This document shows positions 8,730 to 16,564 of a stretch of DNA of 34,572 nt, in pieces (the stretch's first letter is position 1; every line of letters begins with the position of its first letter). The DNA is from a bacterium (GTDB lineage Bacteria; Desulfobacterota; GWC2-55-46; DRQE01). The DNA lies in the NCBI GenBank assembly GCA_027017505.1, contig JALUQR010000067.1:1-34572 (forward strand), written 5' to 3'. The notes beneath the pieces are model-generated. The model was not told the DNA's origin and did not search any database. It saw nothing but the letters and a program-made list of their open reading frames with translations. Made by a program: the position numbers and the translations under genes.

Positions 8730-9557
8730 TTACCAGCAACTGTATCCACCGTCCACAACGAGGTTTGCCCCTGTCATGTAGGATGACGCATCTGATGCCA
8801 GAAGCAGTATTGCACCGTTGTACTCATCGGCCCTTGCCATCCTGCCCAGGGGCACCCTGTTTGAGTAGTTTTTGATAAATCTTTCGTCCTGATTGTTAAA
8901 GACACCACCAAGTGTGAGGGTATTCACCCTCACATTCTTTCCTGCCCAGTATGTTGCAAGATAACGGGTGAGGTTAAGAACCCCTGATTTACTCACACAG
9001 TAAGAGATGGGTTTGAAAAACGGTCTCTCCCTGTACTGGTATATCCTCTGGTCGGGTGAGAGTATGCCGTATATTGACGCTATGTTTATTATACTGCCAC
9101 CACCGTTCTGTGCCATATATCCGCCTATTACCTGACAGCAGAGCATCATTCCCTTAAGATTCACCCGCATTATCTCATCCCATGAGGACTCTGGATATGT
9201 CTCAAACGGGCCTGTCTGGACTGTTGAATCTGGTGGCACATCTATACCAGCGTTGTTCACAAGTATATTTGGTGAGCCCAGCTTTTTAATAACCTCATCG
9301 AGTCCCCTCTCTATGGACGCCCTGTCCGTTACATCCACCCTTACTTTTATGAAATCCTCTGAATCTTCGTCTGGAAGTGTGGATCCGGGGTTATTGAAGT
9401 TTATGTCAAATGCTCCCACCCTTGCACCTGCTCCCAGAAGGCATCTTACATACTCTCCGCCGAGCTGGCCTGCTGCCCCTGTTACTATGGCAACCTTGCC
9501 TTTAAGACCGAAGAGTCTTTCAAGCTCTCCTGGGCCTGTTTTTTCAGTTCCCCTCAT
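8730..9557 (-). CDS. Short-chain dehydrogenase/reductase (classical SDR)
   Basis: 275 residues with the classical SDR motif order: cofactor loop TGAAGQLG (26-33), Asp51 at the end of beta-2 (favours NAD(H)), NNAG (101-104), catalytic Ser161, and Tyr186-x3-Lys190 in SYCVSKSG. The C-terminal VVDGGYSCW is typical. The only plausible start is the ATG at 9557, which overlaps the phosphatase gene by 14 bases. PtmA-like SDRs of this general type occur in legionaminic and related acid clusters, but I do not claim orthology. It probably reduces or oxidises a hydroxyl/keto group of the sugar precursor used by NeuB, or of its product. Confidence 0.88.
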   Translation of the reverse strand: MRGTEKTGPGELERLFGLKGKVAIVTGAAGQLGGEYVRCLLGAGARVGAFDINFNNPGSTLPDEDSEDFIKVRVDVTDRASIERGLDEVIKKLGSPNILVNNAGIDVPPDSTVQTGPFETYPESSWDEIMRVNLKGMMLCCQVIGGYMAQNGGGSIINIASIYGILSPDQRIYQYRERPFFKPISYCVSKSGVLNLTRYLATYWAGKNVRVNTLTLGGVFNNQDERFIKNYSNRVPLGRMARADEYNGAILLLASDASSYMTGANLVVDGGYSCW

Positions 9558-10059
9558 ATGTGCCTGCCTTAATCCCTGCTATGTAGTCACAGAATTCCCT
9601 TACCGCACCGTATCCTCCCCTTGCATCTGTTATGTATGCGGATACCTTCCGCACACTCGGGTGCGCATCGTTCACGCAGGCTGGAAGCCCCACTATCTTG
9701 AGGCACTCAAGGTCGTTTATGTCGTTTCCCATGTATGCAACGCGTTCAAGCGGTATACCCAGCCTTTCTGCCTCCTTTATGAGTACATCTTTTTTGTTAT
9801 CACACCCCTGTATACAGCGAAGCCCGAGCTTTCTGCACCTTGCACTCACCACAGGGTTGACCTCTTTCGATATGACCAGCAGTTCCACCCCGTGTGCCCT
9901 TACCGCATCAAGCCCGAAGCCATCTGCCCTGGAGCAGAATACCCCCTCTCTGCCATCCTCCAGAACGAGCACCCTGTTATCTGTAAACACACCATCGAAG
10001 TCAAACACTATGAGCTCTATGGTGTGTGCTATCCTGTTGAGTTCTCTCGTATCGTTCAT
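9544..10059 (-). CDS. KdsC-like HAD phosphatase (ulosonate-phosphate phosphatase)
   Basis: 171 residues, the exact size class of KdsC/YrbI phosphatases, which have no cap domain and act as tetramers. The HAD motifs are FDFDGV (19-24; nucleophile Asp20, acid Asp22), VISKE (62-66) with the motif II/III Ser and Lys, and GNDINDL (111-117) for Mg binding. Family members remove phosphate from 3-deoxy-octulosonate-8-phosphate or from 9-phosphorylated nonulosonates such as Kdn-9-P. It lies 2 bases after neuB with no kdsA nearby, so a nonulosonate-9-phosphate is the better guess. That would mean the NeuB here uses a phosphorylated sugar. Substrate choice is inference. Confidence 0.85.
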   Translation of the reverse strand: MNDTRELNRIAHTIELIVFDFDGVFTDNRVLVLEDGREGVFCSRADGFGLDAVRAHGVELLVISKEVNPVVSARCRKLGLRCIQGCDNKKDVLIKEAERLGIPLERVAYMGNDINDLECLKIVGLPACVNDAHPSVRKVSAYITDARGGYGAVREFCDYIAGIKAGTYEGN

Positions 10060-10061
10060 CC

Positions 10062-11108
10062 CTACTCCAGAAGATTTGGCGAGATAGGGGCCTCCTCATC
10101 AAGGCTAACCCGGAGCCTCTTTCCAACTATCCTGTCCATCATGTAAGGTGGTGTGCCGTTTGCAGGGGTCTTGAGTGTAATGTCCTCCCAGGTTATCACC
10201 TTACCCTTTGGAAGCGGTCTTGTGGTGTATATGCCCTTGCCCATCTTCTTTCTTGCTTCCATCTCGAAGTCGTATATAATGCGCCTTCCATCGCCAAGGG
10301 CCATGTCCACGCGTCTTAGGTCTCTGACCTGTTTTCTCAGCCCTTCGGGCTCAAGGGAGAACTTGTGGTCTGTGCCCTTCCATGACCTGTTAAGTGTGAA
10401 GTGTTTTTCCACCACTGTCGCACCCAGCATGTAGGCTATCACCGCAGCGAGAATCCCGTTATCATGGCCTGAATAGCCTATTATTGCCTCAGGGAACTCC
10501 CTTTTGAGGGTCTCTATCACCCTGAGGTTGAGGTTGTGATACTCTGTGGGATAGCCTGCAACACAGTGCATGAGGCATATCTTATCGTTGTGTTTTATAA
10601 CCGCCTCGTAGGCTATCCTTATCTCGTCCAGTGTTGCTGCACCTGTGGATATGAACATGGGTTTACGGAGCCTTGCGATGTAGGTAAGAAGCGGTATGTT
10701 GGTAAGGTCTCCAGACGCTGTCTTGTAGCATGTAACCCCGAGTTCTTCAAGGAAGTCCACGCTTTTGTGGTCAAATGCGGTTGCCATAAATTCCACCTGA
10801 TTCTCCTCTGCACACCGTTTGAGCTCTCTGTACTCATCCATGCCGAACTCAAGGAACTCCCTGTGCTCACCGTAGGTTGCCCCATAGCTGTTCTCGTTAT
10901 CATAGGGCTTGTTGTAAAACTCCCTGGTGTAGAGGGTCTTGTTGTCCCTTTTCTGGAACTTCACCGCCTGCACACCACAGCTTGCTGCAACCTGTATCAT
11001 CCTGAGTGCTGTCTCCAGGTTACCCTGATGATTGTGCCCTATCTCTGCAATAACATAGCATGGCCCCTTTGTGGATATTCTGCTTCTGCCAAAGGAAATG
11101 GTCTTCAT
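10062..11108 (-). CDS. neuB: NeuB-family nonulosonic acid synthase
   Basis: 348 residues from the second of two in-frame ATGs. The ATG at 11108 has AAGGA 8 bases upstream, while the first (11117) overlaps that site. The TIM-barrel domain opens with AEIGHNHQGN (21-30) and VKFQKRD (49-55), the NeuB fingerprint. Residues about 289-348 form the SAF/antifreeze-like domain (TTRPLPKGKVITWEDI). The enzyme condenses phosphoenolpyruvate with a hexose-type aldehyde sugar to give sialic, Kdn, legionaminic or pseudaminic acid or a 9-phosphate. No NeuC, LegG or PseG-like gene is visible in the window, so the acceptor sugar is unknown. It is the first gene after a long structured leader with its own promoter. 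The adjacent KdsC-like phosphatase hints at a phosphorylated product. Confidence 0.9.
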   Translation of the reverse strand: MKTISFGRSRISTKGPCYVIAEIGHNHQGNLETALRMIQVAASCGVQAVKFQKRDNKTLYTREFYNKPYDNENSYGATYGEHREFLEFGMDEYRELKRCAEENQVEFMATAFDHKSVDFLEELGVTCYKTASGDLTNIPLLTYIARLRKPMFISTGAATLDEIRIAYEAVIKHNDKICLMHCVAGYPTEYHNLNLRVIETLKREFPEAIIGYSGHDNGILAAVIAYMLGATVVEKHFTLNRSWKGTDHKFSLEPEGLRKQVRDLRRVDMALGDGRRIIYDFEMEARKKMGKGIYTTRPLPKGKVITWEDITLKTPANGTPPYMMDRIVGKRLRVSLDEEAPISPNLLE

Positions 11109-11195
11109 GGCACACATCCTTGTTAAGTTTTTTCCTCAGGCTGAAGACCCGCAGGAGAAATCCCTAATGTATAACCCCACCAACCTCACACACCG

Positions 11196-11428
11196 CTGAG
11201 GATTCACGGAAGCGTTCGCAGGGTGCAGGACCCTGCCAGAGTGCCATGCCCTGAAGACACAGTTGCGGATTCCTGGAAGGAAACTACAGACAGGGGATAA
11301 CCCTGTCAGCACCATTTAAAAACCAGGTTGCAGATTCATGGAAGGCAATCACCGCAGGGTACATACCCTGCCCCAAGAATACCTCAAAAACAGGTTGAAA
11401 GATTCAGGGGTTGCAGATTCATGGAAGG
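11196..11428. repeat. Four imperfect direct repeats alternating with three hairpins
   Basis: On the plus strand, a motif of the form GGTTGCAGATTCATGGAAGG occurs at about 11196-11212 (diverged), 11262-11280, 11327-11345 and 11410-11428. The last two copies are identical over 20 bases. Their GATTC cores begin at 11201, 11268, 11333 and 11416, so the spacing is 67, 65 and 83. After each of the first three copies comes an inverted repeat with a 7-bp stem: GCAGGGT/ACCCTGC at 11218-11236, GACAGGG/CCCTGTC at 11289-11307, and GCAGGGT/ACCCTGC at 11354-11371, with loops of 4-5 bases. Loop and spacer sequences differ while stems are kept. The fourth copy is followed only by the palindrome CCAGCTGG (11433-11440). 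Confidence 0.85.
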
Positions 11429-11449
11429 AATTCCAGCTGGATGTAAATC

Positions 11450-11478
11450 ATTATATACCATCTTTACATGGATTGCAA
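11450..11478 (-). promoter_or_regulatory. Sigma-70-type promoter of the neuB operon
   Basis: Read on the minus strand, TTGCAA (11478-11473), a 17-base spacer and a consensus TATAAT (11455-11450) give predicted transcription from about 11443, 335 bases before neuB. ATGTAAA at 11441-11447 and TTTACAT at 11463-11469 form an inverted repeat around the -10, and another TTTACAT lies at 11485-11491. The three heptamers start at exact 22-bp steps (11441, 11463, 11485). This is a possible operator. Confidence 0.7.
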
Positions 11479-11485
11479 CAATAAT

Positions 11486-13204
11486 TTACATTTGTGGGGT
11501 GATTTTTTCTTCTTCAAGAAGCTCTGCGGGATATATAAACTCCTCTCCATAAAGTATTCCACCGCAGACCACATCAAGCCCCCTTGATACACCTGGCAGA
11601 AGCTCCCTTATGCTCTCAAGCCCTATCCTGAACGGCGGGTTACTGCCCGTGGGTGTCATGAACTCAAGGGGTATCATCCTGCGAAAGAAGAAGTGATAGG
11701 CGTATTTTTTTGCAAGAAGGGTCTTGTCCTCTGGCATTCTTTTTCTCAGTGGAAGGGTATCGAGCAGTTCGTAGTACTGTTTCGGGTCTGTAACATCCAT
11801 GGCAAACCCCTTGTTTCTTATCCATGCCTCACCTGCAACTATAACTGGCACACCCATGGCAGAAAGCTCTATGCCTGTTTTGGTGTTGTATATGATTACG
11901 GTGTCACATGCCCGGGCTATTGCGTAGGTGCTTGCACGGCTTTCAGGTGGTATGACCCTTATGTTTTCAGGCAGTCTGGGATAAAGCCTTGCTATCTCCT
12001 GGTTCATGCGCTGTCTTGACGGAAGGGTGCCCCTTATCTCTGCGGGATGTATTCTTATTACGAGCTGAAGCTCGGGCCTTTTTTTAAAGTACTCGATGGT
12101 TGCAATCATCCACTCAAGCATGGAAGAGAAGGCGTTTGACGGGTAATGGAGTTTTGCATCCCACATAACACTGGTGAGTGCCCCTATCATGGGTTTTGAA
12201 AGGTCTATGCCTGTTCTGTAAGCTATGCTTTTAAGGTCAAACTCTGGTCTTTCGTGAAACCATATCCAGTCCTGGCTTCCCTGCCACCTGCTCTTAAGGT
12301 AGTCTGCAAGCTTTTTATCAAGGGTTCTGTTCCAGCCTATATACCGCCAGTTTTCCACGGGTTCTGTGAGCATGGTATGGTGGTAGGTATCGTGGTGGCT
12401 GAAGATGAAGGTGTTTTTCCTGTAGCCAGGGTTCCAGTTTACAACCCTAACACCCTCTTTTCTGCAGACCTCACCTATTATGCCCTGTGGCACATATATA
12501 CCGTGGTGGAAGACCGCACAGAGGTAGTCTCTCCTTTCAAGCAGTCTTTCCATAACCCGTGCGGTAAGTATTGAGGCCTTAAGGTAGCGTCTTAGAATCT
12601 CCTCTCTGCAGGGTTCTCTGCCGAGGTCTCCACGGGCATAGAACCTCAGGGTGCCCGCAAGGGCATGTTCTCCTGCCCTGATACCATCTATGGTGAAGTG
12701 CTCCACATCCTCTACGGGTATGGAAGAGGATATACGGTCTGCAGAGTCCAGGTCCTCTTCTGTGAGAAACTCGCTGTATCGGTGGACCCCTATGCCCAGG
12801 CTCCTGAACATTCGGTAGGATGGGCTGAAACAATCGGGGCAGAGGTCTCTGTGTGGGCCATAACGGGCAAACCTTTTCTGGTCTCTGAACCATCCTATCC
12901 AGCAGTCAAAACAGGCAGGAAGCACACCATCGCACAGAAGCACCTCTGTTTTCACCCCCCTCAGGGTGAGGGCAACTGCAAGAAGGCTTTCAAGTGTTGT
13001 TCCCGTAACATAGGCACCTATGGTTGTGGGCAGAAGCACCCTCTCGGTGTTTTCTACCCTTCTAAGAGAGTCCTCCCAGAGTTTTCTATCTTTTCTCAGA
13101 AGTTCATCCCAGCGGGGCTGGCGTGTGTGGATGCGGTACTTTCTTGTGAGGACCCTCAGGATACGGCTCTTTTTTGCAAGCTCTTTTATCCTCTCAACGG
13201 GCAC
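11486..13204 (-). CDS. Capsule-type glycosyltransferase with paired CxxC motifs
   Basis: 572 residues from a GTG at 13204. This start has AAGGAG 7 bases upstream and overlaps neuA by 11 bases. A TTG at 13234 would give 10 more residues but no better site. The second half resembles the donor domain of capsule polysaccharide synthesis proteins: VIRIHPAEIRG, then IIYNTKTGIELSAMGVPVIVAGEAW. Two CxxC pairs lie near residues 98-101 and 122-125, with one more Cys at 91, which suggests a structural metal site. Its place directly after neuA suggests it may transfer the CMP-activated acid or a neighbouring residue. It is the last gene before the leader of the neuB transcript. Confidence 0.72.
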   Translation of the reverse strand: MPVERIKELAKKSRILRVLTRKYRIHTRQPRWDELLRKDRKLWEDSLRRVENTERVLLPTTIGAYVTGTTLESLLAVALTLRGVKTEVLLCDGVLPACFDCWIGWFRDQKRFARYGPHRDLCPDCFSPSYRMFRSLGIGVHRYSEFLTEEDLDSADRISSSIPVEDVEHFTIDGIRAGEHALAGTLRFYARGDLGREPCREEILRRYLKASILTARVMERLLERRDYLCAVFHHGIYVPQGIIGEVCRKEGVRVVNWNPGYRKNTFIFSHHDTYHHTMLTEPVENWRYIGWNRTLDKKLADYLKSRWQGSQDWIWFHERPEFDLKSIAYRTGIDLSKPMIGALTSVMWDAKLHYPSNAFSSMLEWMIATIEYFKKRPELQLVIRIHPAEIRGTLPSRQRMNQEIARLYPRLPENIRVIPPESRASTYAIARACDTVIIYNTKTGIELSAMGVPVIVAGEAWIRNKGFAMDVTDPKQYYELLDTLPLRKRMPEDKTLLAKKYAYHFFFRRMIPLEFMTPTGSNPPFRIGLESIRELLPGVSRGLDVVCGGILYGEEFIYPAELLEEEKITPQM

Positions 13205-13910
13205 CTTCGAGCTCCTTGAGGATGAGCTCCGCAAGGTGGAAGTCCAGAGGGGTGTTTATATCTATGGATTCAATCTCGTCCATGACAAAGGGTATTATAA
13301 CATCCCCTGTGGGTGAGCCCTTCTCCCTCAGGGTGGAGGGTTTTGTTATGTATATGCTTGCGTTCTGTATGTAAACCTCTGGCAGAAGGTGATATGCAAG
13401 GGTGTGTATGTTTGCATCCATACCCTTAACAAAGGGCTTCAGATAGCCCTCCTCTATTACCCACATCTTGTAGGGATGTTCTGAACAGCGTCTGACAGAC
13501 CTCAGTGAGTCTGCCTCGGGATGAGAGAGCATGGTCTCTATGGCACGGTCTATGGATTCAGCCCTCCTCAGTGGAGAGGTTGGATAGAGTAGCACTATGA
13601 GGTCGGGCTCGTAGTCCTCGTTTTCCTCAAGCCAGCTCAGGGCATGCTCGAAAAACTCCATCTCGGTTGAACCACTGCGTGAAATACTCTCGGGCCTGAG
13701 AAATGGCACCTCTGCCCCGTACATTCTGGCGACCTCTGCTATCTGCGGGGAATCCGTTGACACTATAACCCTGTTTATAAGGCGTGATGCCCTTGCAGAC
13801 TCTATGGTGTAGGCTATAAGCGGTTTTCCGCACAGGGGCTGGATGTTCTTCTTTGGCACCCTCTTTGAGCCCCCGCGGGCTGGTATAAAGCCAAGTATCT
13901 TTCTGTCCAT
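13194..13910 (-). CDS. neuA: CMP-nonulosonate (NeuA-like) cytidylyltransferase
   Basis: 238 residues from the ATG at 13910, preferred because AAGGTGA lies 5 bases upstream and the protein then starts MDRKILGFIPARGGSKR. A start at 13931 would run back into the flippase gene. The nucleotide-binding motif ARGGSKRVPKKN is at 11-22, with IVSTDSPQIAEVA, RPESISRSGSTEMEFFEHAL and LLYPTSPLR following, as in acylneuraminate cytidylyltransferases. The enzyme activates the NeuB product with CTP. It is separated from neuB by one gene and the leader, so two transcripts are needed for one pathway unless the upstream transcript reads through. Confidence 0.9.
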   Translation of the reverse strand: MDRKILGFIPARGGSKRVPKKNIQPLCGKPLIAYTIESARASRLINRVIVSTDSPQIAEVARMYGAEVPFLRPESISRSGSTEMEFFEHALSWLEENEDYEPDLIVLLYPTSPLRRAESIDRAIETMLSHPEADSLRSVRRCSEHPYKMWVIEEGYLKPFVKGMDANIHTLAYHLLPEVYIQNASIYITKPSTLREKGSPTGDVIIPFVMDEIESIDINTPLDFHLAELILKELEGAR

Positions 13911-13914
13911 GGCA

Positions 13915-15336
13915 TCACCTTGTTGCCTCAAGCCTCTGTCTGAGCCTTTTTATTACCTCTGTTACAAACTCCCTGTCGAGCAGTGTCATATTAAGTATAT
14001 ATATTATTATGCTTCCCGCAACAAGTAAGAAGAGATTTTCAAGGGGTGTGAACGGTCTTTCAAGGATAATCCACAGTGCGGGCACCACCGTAATGCATCC
14101 TGCAACCACCGATGGGTAAAGGGCGTTTGCCACACCCAGTGGCCTGAGGCCTATAAGCCTTTTCAGTATAACGAGGTTTACAGGCACTCCTGTAAGATAT
14201 GCCAGTGTTATGCCCCATGTGGCACCTTCAAGCCCGTAAAGCCTTGCTCCATACCAGATGAATACCATAACAACCAGTGTTATGTAGACAGACCACCTTA
14301 CAAGCCACTGTGGTCTGCCAAGGGCCTTCATAACCTGCCCCACAGGCGATATGATGGACTGCACGAAGGCAAGCAGGGCAAGGGTCTGCATAATGGGCAC
14401 CGCATCCATCCACCTCTCACCCCACACATGTGAAACGAAGAATGGAGAGCCCACCACAAAGAGAATGAGCACGGGAAAGACCACCGTGTTTATTATCTTC
14501 AGTATAAACCCGTAGGACTCCCCTATCACCTTCACATTGTTCTGAAGTTTTGAGTACTTTGGAAAAAGATAATTCCCTATGGCCCCAACAAAGAGGCTTA
14601 CAGGAAGTACCACCACCCTGAAGGCAAAGGTATACAGCCCCAGGGCAATGGAGCCAAGAAGATAGCCCACAAGAAGCTTATCAGCATTCTGTGCGAAGTA
14701 CTTTATCACATTGAATGCAAATATACTCGAGGTGTATGGCCATAGCTCTCTCAGTGCATCTAGGGATGCATCCCTTAGAGACACCCTTACATCCACCATA
14801 AGCCACACAAGCACGGTGGATACAAGCCCTCCAACAAGGCTCTGTACCACAAGGCTCCACACCCCGTATCCTGCATAGGCCATGGCTATACCTGCAATAC
14901 CTGATGTAACGGATGCGACCACATCCCTTACGGCAAGGGCTCTGAAGCGCATCTTCCTTAAGGCAATGGCTGTGTGGGTGTTTGAAAATGCGTTTATGAA
15001 AAACCCGAGCGATAGAACAGCTATAATGGGCTCAAGCTCGGGGATGTTGAAAAACCATGCCCCTGGCAGAGACATGGCAGCACCCGCAACTGTGAGCACA
15101 ACGCCGAGAAGGATGTTCAGAACGAACACCGAGCTTATGTGAGATTGTCTGAGTTTGTGCCTCTGTATGAGTGCAGAGCCAAAACCAACCTCTGAGAACA
15201 CCTGTATGAACGAGGTAACAACCAGTGCCATGCCGAGAAGGCCGAAGTCTGCTGGCTCAAGCAGTGTGGCGAGCACAAGGAAGACAAACAGCCCCACACC
15301 CTGTCTGCCTGCCATCTGTACAAGGGACCAGAGCAT
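13915..15336 (-). CDS. wzx: Wzx-type polysaccharide flippase (MOP/PST family)
   Basis: 473 residues, almost all hydrophobic helices (about 12-14). The N-terminal pattern is typical of the Wzx/PST branch of the MOP superfamily: MLWSLVQMAGRQGVGLFVFLVLATLL, then ADFGLLGMALVVTSF and FSEVGFGSALIQR. It flips undecaprenyl-diphosphate-linked repeat units across the inner membrane. The ATG has GTAAGGGG upstream and follows the GT4 stop by 5 bases. I see no Wzy polymerase or chain-length regulator in the window. The same locus also has an ABC-2 exporter, which normally replaces Wzx. Confidence 0.88.
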   Translation of the reverse strand: MLWSLVQMAGRQGVGLFVFLVLATLLEPADFGLLGMALVVTSFIQVFSEVGFGSALIQRHKLRQSHISSVFVLNILLGVVLTVAGAAMSLPGAWFFNIPELEPIIAVLSLGFFINAFSNTHTAIALRKMRFRALAVRDVVASVTSGIAGIAMAYAGYGVWSLVVQSLVGGLVSTVLVWLMVDVRVSLRDASLDALRELWPYTSSIFAFNVIKYFAQNADKLLVGYLLGSIALGLYTFAFRVVVLPVSLFVGAIGNYLFPKYSKLQNNVKVIGESYGFILKIINTVVFPVLILFVVGSPFFVSHVWGERWMDAVPIMQTLALLAFVQSIISPVGQVMKALGRPQWLVRWSVYITLVVMVFIWYGARLYGLEGATWGITLAYLTGVPVNLVILKRLIGLRPLGVANALYPSVVAGCITVVPALWIILERPFTPLENLFLLVAGSIIIYILNMTLLDREFVTEVIKRLRQRLEATR

Positions 15337-15341
15337 ACCCC

Positions 15342-16550
15342 TTACCGCTCCTCCACGATTTTACTGAACAGTGCCTCAATCCTTGAGCCTGTTCTGTGTT
15401 CGTCAAAATAGGTCTCTGCCCTTTTTCTTCCCTCTCTGCCCATACTTTCTCTGAGGGGCCTGTTTTTCAGAAGCTTAACAAGTGCGTCTGCAAGCAGGGC
15501 GGGGCTCTGTGGCGGTACCAGTATGCCTGTGAGCCCGTCCTCCACTATCTCTGGTATGCCACCCACACCACTTGCAACCACAGCCTTTCCTGACGCCATG
15601 GCCTCTATGGACGCAAGGCTTCCACAGGCCCTTTCTCCAGTGGTGGGGGCAACAACAACTGTTGCACTGGCATAATAGAGGGGTAACTCCTCCAGACTCA
15701 CCCCGCACCTTACAAACACCCTGCCCCTGTATCTTGCCTCAAGCCTCAAAAGCCTTTTAAGACATTCCCCCCTCTCACCAACTATTATGAACCTTGCATC
15801 CTCTGTTCTTCCCAGCACACCTGGAACTGCCTCTGCAAGCACATCCACCCCCATCTCCCTTACAAGTCTGCCCACAAAGAGCACAACCCCTGCGTCCTCT
15901 CCTATACCGAGTCTTCTTCTTATGATGGAACCGTCCCTTGCAGGGTTGAAACACTCAAGGTCAACCCCGTAGGGTATAACCTCCACATCAGGAGAAAGCC
16001 CTATACGCCTGTAACTCTCGGCACAGTGCCTGCTCATGGCAAGCAACTTAACAGCGGTGCCACATATGCGGATTACAAGCCCCATGTTTCTGGCAAAATA
16101 ACCCTCTCTGTCAAATATCTCACCAAAATTGGTCACCACGAGGGGCACCCCACAGGTGTTACTCAATATCGCACCAACAGGGGCATAGGTGTAAAGATTA
16201 TAGGCACTTATGATGTTGATTCCATGCTCCTTTATAAGTCTTGCCCCTATGGCAACATATGCCATTGTTGCAAGGCTTTCCTTTGGGTTTTCCTTTTTGA
16301 GCATCTCAAGGGTGGTTTTTTTTCTCCAGTCAGGGTGTGAGAGGAACTCAAAGGTTGCCTTGAGTTTCTCCCATCTTGTGGGTTTATATACGGTAAAGCC
16401 GTTTTTTTCTTCTCTGCCTGTGTTACCGCCAGAGAGTATGTGCACACTCCAGCCCCTCTTTACAAGGAACGGGGCAAGGCCTTCTATGTGTCTTGGCACA
16501 CCCCCGAATGGCGGAGGATAGTTGCCTATTATGAGTATGCTCTTCTGCAT
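15342..16550 (-). CDS. GT4-family glycosyltransferase
   Basis: 402 residues with a full GT-B/GT4 architecture. The N-terminal domain opens with ILIIGNYPPPFGGVPRHIEGLA, the acceptor-side glycine loop. The C-terminal domain has VEVIPYGVDLECFNPAR, VVLFVGRLVREMGVDVLAEA and the donor-binding stretch IEAMASGKAVVASGVGGIPE. These retaining enzymes add a sugar from a nucleotide donor to a lipid-linked chain on the cytosolic face. The sugar cannot be inferred. The Glu pair before the donor loop looks spaced by two extra residues (GERACGSLASIEA). It is preceded by the small methyltransferase gene with a 14-base gap. Confidence 0.88.
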   Translation of the reverse strand: MQKSILIIGNYPPPFGGVPRHIEGLAPFLVKRGWSVHILSGGNTGREEKNGFTVYKPTRWEKLKATFEFLSHPDWRKKTTLEMLKKENPKESLATMAYVAIGARLIKEHGINIISAYNLYTYAPVGAILSNTCGVPLVVTNFGEIFDREGYFARNMGLVIRICGTAVKLLAMSRHCAESYRRIGLSPDVEVIPYGVDLECFNPARDGSIIRRRLGIGEDAGVVLFVGRLVREMGVDVLAEAVPGVLGRTEDARFIIVGERGECLKRLLRLEARYRGRVFVRCGVSLEELPLYYASATVVVAPTTGERACGSLASIEAMASGKAVVASGVGGIPEIVEDGLTGILVPPQSPALLADALVKLLKNRPLRESMGREGRKRAETYFDEHRTGSRIEALFSKIVEER

Positions 16551-16564
16551 GTATGAATAATTTT

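Larger units (their letters stand above)
11118..11485 (-). other. Long non-coding leader of the neuB operon
   Basis: These 368 bases lie between the capsule glycosyltransferase stop and neuB and have no gene. They hold a strong minus-strand promoter, three copies of a TTTACAT-type heptamer around it, and a roughly 330-base transcribed leader with four copies of a direct repeat and three near-perfect hairpins, each described separately. The base pairing is far more regular than in any other gap in this window. Confidence 0.75.

Noticed and set aside
9253..10146. A 297-codon open frame on the plus strand.
   Set aside because: It is antisense to the SDR and KdsC-like genes, is Cys/His/Tyr-rich with no family match, and has no ribosome site.
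11196..11428. Reading the neuB leader repeats as a CRISPR array.
   Set aside because: Only four copies, they diverge, spacing is uneven, and the intervals contain conserved hairpins, not unique spacers. No cas genes are present.
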